From NCBI GenBank assembly GCA_016840945.1, contig JAEORJ010000036.1, positions 1 through 5,902 on the forward strand: 5,902 bases of DNA. The letters run 5' to 3'. A model generated the notes under the pieces. That model was not told where the DNA came from. It did no database searches and saw nothing but the letters and a program-made list of their open reading frames with translations. A program made the position numbers and the translations under genes. Within the stretch, counting starts at the first letter, position 1; the number at the start of each line of letters is the position of its first letter. Below are positions 1 to 5,902 of the stretch, in pieces. The stretch is from Candidatus Gerdarchaeota archaeon (GTDB lineage: Archaea > Asgardarchaeota > Heimdallarchaeia > JABLTI01).

Positions 1-281
1 AATTTACACAAGAAGGTAAAGATTATTTATTAAGAATTAGTTTCAAGAGCAATCAAGTACCAGGGTTATTGGTAGAGAAATTTATAAAAATAGCCCCTGG
101 TTCAAATGAATTTGAGTAGTGGGTTCAATATACCAACATTGGGCATAAGAAACCAATTTATGCATCAGCAAAAACAATTATTCCTGCTGGTGGCATCAAT
201 CTAAATCCCAATACAACGAAAAGTTATGCCTACTCTCCCATAAAGGGTAAGATAATTGAAAGCAGATGTATTACCAATTTA
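1..281 (+). pseudogene. Upstream part of the same gene, interrupted by an in-frame TAG
   Basis: Read in the frame of the 282-1727 gene, bases 3-116 give 38 codons beginning FTQEGKDYLLRISF, then TAG at 117-119, then 54 open codons (120-281) beginning WVQYTNIGHKKP. Both parts look like real protein: alternating hydrophobic beta strands, a PGS turn just before the stop (codons for APGSNEFE) and a TNIG strand end just after, as in mutarotase-like sugar-binding domains. There is no ATG, GTG or TTG in this frame between the TAG and base 282, so ordinary re-initiation could start only at 282. I therefore read this as the body of one gene with its 5' end outside the window. It may be a decaying gene, a base-calling or assembly error, or a gene with a recoded amber codon. 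An alternative is two separate genes, which the continuity of the fold argues against. Confidence 0.6.
117..119 (+). other. In-frame amber (TAG) codon inside an apparent single gene
   Basis: TAG sits between codons for NEFE and WVQYTN in a predicted beta strand. A single base change from TAT (Tyr), GAG (Glu), AAG (Lys) or CAG (Gln) would create it. The frame is identical on both sides, so this is a nonsense codon and not a frameshift. The two true stops visible in the window are both TGA, which is compatible with, but far too few to show, a genome that avoids TAG as terminator. Confidence 0.75.
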
Positions 282-1727
282 ATGTCATTTCCAGTCTTAC
301 CTGCTGATCCAGCTATTTGGGATGAAACTTGGAATGCTAGCAAAGGACTTCTTTATGATGATTATTCTGCATGGATTTGGAAACCTGATAATGTTAAGAC
401 TATTAGATTGAATAGTGGTAAATTAAATCAGATAGAAAATCCAATTGTTGAATTAAAGCCAAATAAACCTCAAAAAATGGTTCATTTATGGTATAGTGTT
501 GGATTTAACTCAATACAAGAAATTAGACAACGTTGGAGTCAATTAGTAGGTAACAAAGAATTTGATTTAATGGAAGAAATCAGAGGACCTAAAATAATTA
601 AGGATTTCAATATAAAATTAGTAGATGAACGTATCCTCTATGCAGGTGAATCATTTAAGAAGAAATTTGTTATAAGTTTCATATCAGCTTATTCATTACC
701 TGGAATATTAAGTTTAAAGCTACCTAACACTTGGCAAGGATATTTTATTACTAAAAAAGGTAAAGAAGTAACAATTCCAATGCCAGAGGCTCAAGCATTT
801 ACTGATGTTCCATTTGAAATTGAAGTGGTTATACCTGAGAAAATTGAAAACCAATTAGAAAATATACAGATTCATTTCAGCGGTGAATTCGAATTTGATT
901 TTGACAATTATGTTATTGTTACTCACAAAGGTACTGTTGATGTAAAACCTGAAATAATCAATAATGAAGAAGTATTTAGTGTAACAAATGGTAAAATCGC
1001 TTTTAAAGTAGCAGCGAAAAAAGGTGGTAATTTAATCCGTTTAGAAGATGAAAATAAGAAAACTTTTCTATTGGATGAATTCCCAGAGGTAAAACCAAAA
1101 TTCTTCTTACAACATTATTTAGGTGGTTGTCAACCAGGGATTTTCCATTCAAACGCTGATGAACCATTTAATGAACCTGAACTAGTTTCTAGTGAAAAGA
1201 TAACTGAAGGTGACTGGGTAGGAGTAAAATCATCTTGGGTAATCGAAAAAGACAAGGAATTTTTCTACGGCCAAAAAGCAGAAATCAAATATTTAACGCT
1301 ACCAAATAGCAGCATTATTCGTGTAAAACTAATACTTGAGAATCCAACACCTCGAACAATATCTTGGATGGGATTATTACTCTTAGATATTGGTTTACAA
1401 GGATCTAAAGAAGGTAATATGGTAGAAATTACTGAAGATCAAGGAACATGGTATCATAACCCAATAAAGCATCAACCATTCATAAGCCAAAGTGCATTCG
1501 ATAAACCCTTTGCTAGAATAGCAAAAGAAAATCAATCTTTAGCATTGGGAATTCCTGAAGGAGGAACTGGGTCAATTGCAGTTGCAGATTTAGGTGTAAT
1601 GCTAATGGGACTAATGATTGGCCTACAATTTACCCAACCAAAGAGTTCATCAGAAGTTAGTTTTGCTCTTATGATTAATCAACCTCGAGAAAAATTATCA
1701 GAAGTAGTTAAGGCATTAACTGACTGA
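282..1727 (+). CDS. Hypothetical beta-rich protein, mutarotase-like fold (3' part of a longer gene)
   Basis: I do not recognise a named family. The 481 codons from this ATG give a soluble-looking protein with no membrane segment. Residues 1-95 look like the end of a beta-sandwich domain that begins upstream. Residues about 100-220 form a separate beta-rich stretch, perhaps Ig-like. Residues about 230-475 again resemble the galactose-mutarotase-like fold (a GGNLIRLED strand pair near 248-256, a hydrophobic MGLLLLDIGL strand near 363-372, and a Gly-rich EGGTGS turn near 426-431). Such domains bind or process sugars, but I see no assignable catalytic residues. The start is doubtful: no ribosome binding site precedes the ATG, and the same frame stays open and protein-like for 54 codons back to a TAG at 117-119, and before that to the window edge. 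The stop is TGA directly followed by TAA. The frame is surely coding; the product name and true start are uncertain. Confidence 0.8.
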   Translation: MSFPVLPADPAIWDETWNASKGLLYDDYSAWIWKPDNVKTIRLNSGKLNQIENPIVELKPNKPQKMVHLWYSVGFNSIQEIRQRWSQLVGNKEFDLMEEIRGPKIIKDFNIKLVDERILYAGESFKKKFVISFISAYSLPGILSLKLPNTWQGYFITKKGKEVTIPMPEAQAFTDVPFEIEVVIPEKIENQLENIQIHFSGEFEFDFDNYVIVTHKGTVDVKPEIINNEEVFSVTNGKIAFKVAAKKGGNLIRLEDENKKTFLLDEFPEVKPKFFLQHYLGGCQPGIFHSNADEPFNEPELVSSEKITEGDWVGVKSSWVIEKDKEFFYGQKAEIKYLTLPNSSIIRVKLILENPTPRTISWMGLLLLDIGLQGSKEGNMVEITEDQGTWYHNPIKHQPFISQSAFDKPFARIAKENQSLALGIPEGGTGSIAVADLGVMLMGLMIGLQFTQPKSSSEVSFALMINQPREKLSEVVKALTD

Positions 1728-1749
1728 TAAAATTCTTCCTGGTTGTTTA

Positions 1750-1773
1750 TTTTCTTTTTTTTCCCGATTTTTT
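1750..1773 (+). terminator. T-run terminator of the first gene
   Basis: Starting 23 bases after the TGA stop there are two uninterrupted T runs, eight Ts at 1755-1762 and six Ts at 1768-1773, separated by CCCGA, within a wider T-rich tract. Archaeal RNA polymerase terminates at such T runs on the non-template strand without needing a hairpin, and I see no strong stem here. The next gene begins about 280 bases on, so the first gene probably ends its transcript here. Confidence 0.55.
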
Positions 1774-2054
1774 CGCTTAAAATTAAAATCTTTTAATTTA
1801 CAGTAGGAAAGGATTGATGCTTTAGTATATGATTAAGTGATATGATTGTAGATTTATTAAAAAAACAATTAAAGAACAAGAAACAAAAACAATTTCAGAA
1901 ATATTGAATTAAGATACTTCCTACTTTTTCCTTTTCTTTCCGTCTATAGTTATATGAAAATCTTTTTTTATTGTTACCATTCTAAAAAATATTTGAGTAT
2001 TAATAATATGATATTATTTGATACTTATTCAAATAGGTTGGATATGTTTTGAAG
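1774..2054. other. Non-coding gap with promoter of the second gene presumed inside
   Basis: No convincing gene is seen in this very AT-rich stretch. It holds a pyrimidine-rich tract at 1917-1939, a seven-T run at 1963-1969, and an 8-bp inverted repeat (AGTAGGAA at 1802-1809 against TTCCTACT at 1918-1925) whose arms are too far apart to weigh much. Several sites could serve as archaeal TATA boxes, for example around 1984-1993 (AAAAAATATT), but in DNA this AT-rich none stands out. The promoter of the propeller gene should be in the last 100 bases, since the preceding gene appears to be terminated and lies over 300 bases away. Confidence 0.5.
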
Positions 2055-4082
2055 ATGAATAATTTATTTAAAAACCAAAAATTATATGCTTTTGTTTTTA
2101 TATTATCATTTCTTTTTATAGCTATTGTTTCTACTGAAACAAAACAAGTTATTGGTAAAAGAGAAGGAACAGAAAGCTTAGCAATTAATAGTGTTGGTTC
2201 TTCACCAAATGATAGTGATCTAACACCTAATAATGTTGACATTACTGAATTATCCTATTGGGATGATAATTATGGTACCATTAATGATATTTATGTTGCT
2301 GAAGATAGACTCTATATAAGTCTTGGCACTGAAGGATTCATTGTTTATGACATAACAGATTTTAATCCTCAATTAATTGCTACCTGGAATCTTTACACTT
2401 GTGAGCGAATCTATGCTGAAAATGATTATGTCTTTGTTTCTAATAATACGGGATTCAATATTGTAGACATTAGTAATTTAGCTACTCCCAATTGGATTTG
2501 TGGTTGGAGCGGTGCTTCTGGTGGTGTAACCGATCTTGCTGCTCATGGAAATTTCGTTTATCTTGCTGATAATAATGAATTCATTTTAGTAAATATTACT
2601 GATAAAAATAATCCTGTCGATATTTGGAGTCCTACTCATGAGCTTTACGAATTAGTCTATACTAATGGGTATATTTTTTCTGCAAATGATGTTGGCTGTG
2701 TTGATTGTTATAATGTTACAGATCCTTTTGCACCTGATTATATAGATGCTGTTGGATCGGGTGCTATTAAATTCATATCCTACTCTAACAATTACATTTA
2801 TTATAGTACAGCTTTTGGTGCAGGAGTAGCTAATGCTACAGTTAAAAACGACTTAACCCAATTGAGTACCATACTATATAACGATACAACTTATGATATT
2901 GGTGTTAGAAATAACCATCTCTTTGCATGTGAAGGAGATAAATTAGAAGTATATGATTGGACTGATAAGACAAATCCAGTATACAAATATACTTACACCA
3001 ATCAACAATTTATGATTTATAATATCTTCATTTATGACCATTATGCCTTTGTTTACAGTGATTATGCAATAGAAGTGTTAGATATATCCAATCCAGTTGA
3101 TATTACATCAGTCTATTTTGAAATTTATGATGGTTTTACTGAAAAAATCCTTTTAACTGAGGATTATGCTTATGTGGCTGATACAAATTCTTTGAAAATC
3201 TTGGATATTACTGATCAAGCTCATCCTTCAAAGGTTGGATACTATTATGACTTTGATGGTGGCGAAATATTTGATCTCTTTATTAGAAATGACTACTTGT
3301 ATCTACTAGAATATGATGCACCATATTCATTAATCGTTATTCTAAACATTGAAGACCCTATCAATCCTGTCTACCAAGGAAATATTACCTTTAATTATCT
3401 ATCTTATGGATTCTTTGTTACTGACGAATATGCCTATGTTGCCCAGGGTACTGAAGGAGTAGCAATTATTGACATCTATTACCCAGATTACCCACAGAAA
3501 TCACTCCAATATGATGAACATGGTTCTGTTTGGGGATTAAGTATGTATGATGGTAATCTTATCCTTGCAGCAGAAGATTATATGCATGTTATCGATGTTT
3601 CAAATCCATATAAACCAGAACAAATAGGTAATTATACACGGCCAAGTGCTAATTATCAAAGTGTAAAGGTATTTGATACTTATGCCTATTTCTTAGTTGA
3701 TGAAGGATTTGATATCATTAATCTTGAAGATATAACTGAACCTGTAAAAATAGGGCAATTCTTCACATATAGCACTCCATATTATGTTACTATGGATGGT
3801 CGATATGTTTACATGTTGGATACTAATGGCTTAAATATATTTGATGCAGAAAATACTGCCCATCCACGACTTTTAGGAAGTTATAATGATTTAACCCATA
3901 TGGTTTCACTAGCTATCAACAATGGCTATATCTACGTTGCAGAAGGTAGTAGCGGTACAAGAATTTTGGAAACAAATCCTCTTTTAACCGTAAAATCACC
4001 TCTTAATTTAGCCTCTTTTGTTGGCGGATTTGTGCTATTTTCAATTATTGGTTTAATTATGAGTAAAAAGAGGAAAAAATGA
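2055..4082 (+). CDS. Membrane-anchored LVIVD-repeat beta-propeller surface protein
   Basis: A predicted cell-surface protein of 675 residues. Residues about 10-26 are a hydrophobic signal peptide or anchor preceded by lysines. A polar linker (about 28-60) follows. Residues about 77-640 are fourteen repeats of about 41 residues, each with an aromatic strand (AYVA, IYVA type), a Gly-containing turn, and a D-I-[ST]-x-P-like end such as VLDISNP, ILDITD or VIDVSNP; this is the LVIVD repeat, a beta-propeller blade. Residues about 650-669 are a C-terminal membrane helix, ending in the basic tail SKKRKK, so the repeats lie outside the cell. Several NxS/T sequons (for example VNIT, YNVT, GNYT) could carry N-glycans. 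LVIVD proteins have no defined reaction; binding or adhesion is an inference. I chose ATG 2055; a TTG six bases upstream (2049) is also in frame, and a TAG at 2034-2036 bars any longer start. The gene has its own flanking signals and is not obviously in an operon. Confidence 0.92.
   Translation: MNNLFKNQKLYAFVFILSFLFIAIVSTETKQVIGKREGTESLAINSVGSSPNDSDLTPNNVDITELSYWDDNYGTINDIYVAEDRLYISLGTEGFIVYDITDFNPQLIATWNLYTCERIYAENDYVFVSNNTGFNIVDISNLATPNWICGWSGASGGVTDLAAHGNFVYLADNNEFILVNITDKNNPVDIWSPTHELYELVYTNGYIFSANDVGCVDCYNVTDPFAPDYIDAVGSGAIKFISYSNNYIYYSTAFGAGVANATVKNDLTQLSTILYNDTTYDIGVRNNHLFACEGDKLEVYDWTDKTNPVYKYTYTNQQFMIYNIFIYDHYAFVYSDYAIEVLDISNPVDITSVYFEIYDGFTEKILLTEDYAYVADTNSLKILDITDQAHPSKVGYYYDFDGGEIFDLFIRNDYLYLLEYDAPYSLIVILNIEDPINPVYQGNITFNYLSYGFFVTDEYAYVAQGTEGVAIIDIYYPDYPQKSLQYDEHGSVWGLSMYDGNLILAAEDYMHVIDVSNPYKPEQIGNYTRPSANYQSVKVFDTYAYFLVDEGFDIINLEDITEPVKIGQFFTYSTPYYVTMDGRYVYMLDTNGLNIFDAENTAHPRLLGSYNDLTHMVSLAINNGYIYVAEGSSGTRILETNPLLTVKSPLNLASFVGGFVLFSIIGLIMSKKRKK
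2283..3968 (+). repeat. Fourteen protein-level LVIVD-like repeats (period about 41 residues)
   Basis: Counting from ATG 2055, the central aromatic or aliphatic residue of the repeated strand falls at residues 87, 127, 169, 208, 249, 290, 332, 373, 416, 461, 503, 545, 586 and 627, a spacing of 39 to 45. Most repeats end in a D-I/V-[ST] strand followed by P; repeats 4, 5, 6 and 10 deviate. The repeats are diverged at DNA level, so they are old duplications and not a recent tandem array. Fourteen units match two seven-bladed propellers. Confidence 0.8.
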
Positions 4083-4111
4083 TTCCTCCTCTTTTCATCT
4101 CTCTTTTTTTT
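4066..4111 (+). terminator. Hairpin plus T-run terminator of the propeller gene
   Basis: AAAAGAGGA at 4066-4074 pairs perfectly with TCCTCTTTT at 4087-4095 (9 bp, 12-base loop), and eight Ts follow at 4104-4111. The upstream arm lies in the codons for the basic tail SKKRKK and the TGA stop (4080-4082) is in the loop. The T run alone would be enough for archaeal termination; the stem may strengthen it or protect the RNA end. Confidence 0.6.
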
Positions 4112-4124
4112 ATAATATTTTTCC

Positions 4125-4238
4125 TAAATCTAAAGTCTTTTATTTTTGAATCGACGAAATATCGTTATAGTGGATAAAATAAATTAACAATCAATTAGAT
4201 TACTACCGAGAAGTAATTTTTTGATTGTTTTAGATTTA
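4125..4238 (+). promoter_or_regulatory. Possible branched RNA structure ahead of the third gene
   Basis: TAAATCTAAA at 4125-4134 is the exact reverse complement of TTTAGATTTA at 4229-4238, enclosing two smaller hairpins: ACGA/TCGT at 4154-4157 and 4162-4165, and the larger stem at 4186-4229. The large hairpin ends at 4229 and the outer stem can begin at 4230, so the two could stack. This could be a structured leader or a small RNA. The stems are mostly A-T and such repeats arise by chance in AT-rich DNA, so this is a weak call. No known riboswitch class is recognised. Confidence 0.25.
4186..4229 (+). repeat. Two-part inverted repeat (stem-loop)
   Basis: AACAATCAA at 4186-4194 pairs with TTGATTGTT at 4221-4229 (9 bp). 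Inside it, after a small internal loop, ATTACT at 4199-4204 pairs with AGTAAT at 4212-4217 around a 7-base loop ACCGAGA. It ends 34 bases before the ATG of the third gene. It could be an RNA hairpin in the leader, or a two-fold symmetric operator for a DNA-binding protein; the sequence does not decide between these. Confidence 0.4.
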
Positions 4239-4250
4239 AAATTAGAAAAT

Positions 4251-4255
4251 GGTGA
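4251..4255 (+). promoter_or_regulatory. Ribosome binding site GGTGA that decides the start of the third gene
   Basis: GGTGA is complementary to the TCACC near the 3' end of archaeal 16S rRNA and lies 8 bases before the ATG at 4264, a normal spacing. It overlaps the competing in-frame ATG at 4249, which has no such site of its own. This favours 4264. Confidence 0.5.
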
Positions 4256-4263
4256 ATGCCAAA

Positions 4264-5902
4264 ATGAATACTTTGCTGTTCAAAAATTCTTTTACAAGAA
4301 AAAATAAAATCTATCTTATTATCACGATATTTATCTTATCAATATTCTTTGCTAATAAACAATTCCAACCAATTAATGTTAGGGCACATTCTTCTGTAGC
4401 AAATCCTAAAGAGATCTTTTCAATTTGGAATGAAGCAGCTCCTAATATTGATGGAGGTATACTTTTTAATCCTTACAATCCTTCAAGTGAATGGGCTAAT
4501 GCATCCATTTATGACTTGTATGATATAACAAATACTGCTAAAGGTAAATTACTTTTGCAGAATGACAATACCACCTATTATGTAGGTCTAGATTGTACTT
4601 CTTTTACTACCGAATATCCAATAACTAGTTGGGGAGCAAAAGTTTACCTTGATTTAGATCATAACGGATTATTGAGTAGTACAGATTATTTAGTAAAGTA
4701 TTCATATACACTTGGAATCGAACTTGTTGAGTTATTCTATTTTGATGTAGCTTCAAACAATTGGGTATTATATGAACCACCAGGTTTACCAGGGGTCCCA
4801 TTACCATTGAGTGGAATTATTGTTGACACTGACTTCAAGAAGTCAGCTTTCAATAATTTAACTTCTCATAGGCAATTTGAATTCGAAATTCCTTATAGCA
4901 CCCAAATAACCGATCATATAATAGGTGCAGCTTTTGAAGCAACAACAAATTTTGCTAGTTTTAGTAAAAGTATAACTTGGCCTTATGCAGATGCTGGAGT
5001 GAAATATTTTTCAACTGATGCTGGATTATGGGGAGATTTACATCTCGGAGAAGAAACCCATTTTGTTAAATATATTATCGAAGATAATTTCAATGTTAAA
5101 ACAGATGCTGTTGGGGATTATAATAATACTCTAGTTATTTTAGCTGATATACAAGGTGATGGAGATAAAGAACTTGTTGTAACATCAAACAGACAAGTTT
5201 CAGGTGATGAAAATCTTATAGCGATTTTTGATTATATTGATGGAAAAATAACTAGAATTTGGGCTTCTTGGTTATCTACCCATTATTCAAGTTTATTCCA
5301 TATCACTGGTATGGCGGCTTATGATTTCGATGGCGATGGTAGTGATGAACTTTATGGAGTAAGTTACAGTGATAGTCGTATTGGTAGATTATCTGGCTGG
5401 AATGATGTTACCAAAGATTTTGATAATGCTGAGATAATTTTTGATAACTATGGAGATTATTTATTGGGTTACATAGCAATTGGTGATGTTTTCAATAACT
5501 GGGATGATACAGCAGAAATTGCTTTCGGTGATGAAGTAGGTTGGTTGGGATTCTTGACTTATGATGAGAAAAAAGATATTTTTGCGTTAGACCATTATTT
5601 AGAACCATATGGTTCTCCCTTTAGAATTCATGATTTAACTATAGCTGATATTGAGGATGATGGTTGGAATGAATTGCTATTCTTTTCACAATATACTGCT
5701 GATGACTCAATGTCCTATACTAATATGTCCATTTATGAATATTATTCAGGTGGCTGGTATGACAATTGGGCTTTTGAAGATAATCTCCCAATTAATTCAT
5801 CCGTTATTACTAGAGATCAATATGGTCATACCATAATAATTGAGGATGTAGATAACGATGGATGGGTAGAAATTGTAAGTGTTGGTAAAAATTATGCCAA
5901 GA
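4264..5902 (+). CDS. Exported protein with CBM9/DOMON-like domain and VCBS/FG-GAP propeller (3' end cut by window)
   Basis: The frame is open for 546 codons to the window end, so the C-terminus is missing. Residues about 15-30 are a hydrophobic signal peptide or anchor after a KNSFTRKNK basic start. Residues about 55-250 look like a CBM9/DOMON-like beta-sandwich: an IDGG near 62-65, SEWANA near 75-80, LLLQNDNTTYYVGLD near 96-110, and VYLDLDHNG near 127-135, the usual carbohydrate- or ligand-binding pattern. From about 285 on, VCBS/FG-GAP (integrin-alpha-like) repeats appear, with DxDxDG-type calcium loops: D295-E303, D354-E362 (DFDGDGSDE, the best), a degenerate one at 408-418, D462-E470, and D528-E536. 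A seven-bladed propeller is expected, so more blades and perhaps a membrane anchor should follow. Role is likely surface binding or adhesion; this is inferred from family. ATG 4249 is an alternative start; a TAG at 4243-4245 blocks anything longer. Confidence 0.9.
   Translation, partial: MNTLLFKNSFTRKNKIYLIITIFILSIFFANKQFQPINVRAHSSVANPKEIFSIWNEAAPNIDGGILFNPYNPSSEWANASIYDLYDITNTAKGKLLLQNDNTTYYVGLDCTSFTTEYPITSWGAKVYLDLDHNGLLSSTDYLVKYSYTLGIELVELFYFDVASNNWVLYEPPGLPGVPLPLSGIIVDTDFKKSAFNNLTSHRQFEFEIPYSTQITDHIIGAAFEATTNFASFSKSITWPYADAGVKYFSTDAGLWGDLHLGEETHFVKYIIEDNFNVKTDAVGDYNNTLVILADIQGDGDKELVVTSNRQVSGDENLIAIFDYIDGKITRIWASWLSTHYSSLFHITGMAAYDFDGDGSDELYGVSYSDSRIGRLSGWNDVTKDFDNAEIIFDNYGDYLLGYIAIGDVFNNWDDTAEIAFGDEVGWLGFLTYDEKKDIFALDHYLEPYGSPFRIHDLTIADIEDDGWNELLFFSQYTADDSMSYTNMSIYEYYSGGWYDNWAFEDNLPINSSVITRDQYGHTIIIEDVDNDGWVEIVSVGKNYAK

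Noticed and set aside
1842..1907. Tiny open frame (21 codons, Lys/Gln-rich) in the first gap
   Set aside because: It is short, of low complexity (mostly A-rich codons), and has no well-spaced ribosome binding site; expected by chance in such DNA.
1802..1925. 8-bp inverted repeat with arms over 100 bases apart
   Set aside because: Short and widely spaced; chance pairing is likely and no pairing extends from either end.
1984..1993. Possible TATA box AAAAAATATT for the propeller gene
   Set aside because: Many equally good AT-only sites surround it and no clear BRE element marks it, so I did not annotate a promoter.
2000..2242. Minus-strand open frame of 80 codons
   Set aside because: It overlaps the start of the propeller gene and its product has no domain-like pattern; it is explained as a shadow of the plus-strand coding sequence and AT-rich leader.
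4235..4242. TTTAAAAT as a TATA box about 26 bases before ATG 4264
   Set aside because: It would imply a leaderless transcript, which conflicts with the GGTGA ribosome binding site upstream of that ATG.
4249..4263. Alternative start ATG at 4249 for the third gene
   Set aside because: It is in frame and would add five residues, but the GGTGA site overlaps it and is well placed only for 4264.
4625..4807. Minus-strand open frame of 60 codons
   Set aside because: It lies entirely inside the strongly supported plus-strand CBM9/DOMON-like domain.
5651..5836. Plus-strand open frame of 61 codons in another frame
   Set aside because: It lies inside the VCBS/FG-GAP repeat region of the third gene, whose frame has the clear DxDxDG-type motifs.

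Overview
The window is AT-rich (about one third G+C by eye) and carries three genes, all on the plus strand, each followed by a gap with a T-run terminator. Short introns-free genes, a GGTGA-type ribosome binding site before the third gene, T-run terminators, and large membrane-anchored proteins built from LVIVD-type and VCBS/FG-GAP-like propeller repeats fit an archaeon. An Asgard archaeon (Heimdall- or Loki-like) is my best guess from protein style only; no marker gene is present to prove it.

Region 1 (1-1727): the 3' part of a gene of unknown function whose 5' end lies outside the window. The frame is open from base 3 to the TGA at 1725, apart from one TAG at 117-119. The sequence on both sides of the TAG reads like one continuous beta-rich protein resembling the galactose-mutarotase-like fold. 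The first ATG after the TAG (282) gives a 481-codon open frame, but looks like an internal methionine. The amber codon is either a disabling mutation, a sequence error, or a recoded (for example pyrrolysine) codon.

Region 2 (1728-2054): a non-coding gap with T-run termination signals and no convincing gene.

Region 3 (2055-4082): a secreted, C-terminally anchored protein with fourteen LVIVD-like repeats of about 41 residues, which suggests two seven-bladed beta-propellers. A 9-bp hairpin followed by eight Ts ends the gene; its upstream arm lies inside the codons of the basic C-terminal tail.

Region 4 (4083-4263): a gap with nested inverted repeats that can fold as a branched RNA just ahead of the third gene.

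Region 5 (4264-5902, continuing past the window): a second exported protein with an N-terminal hydrophobic segment, a CBM9/DOMON-like beta-sandwich, and a VCBS/FG-GAP (integrin-alpha-like) propeller with calcium-binding-type loops.

Genes 2 and 3 together look like a pair of cell-surface proteins, probably for adhesion or ligand binding, but with separate transcription signals. No mobile element, CRISPR array, tRNA or rRNA was seen.
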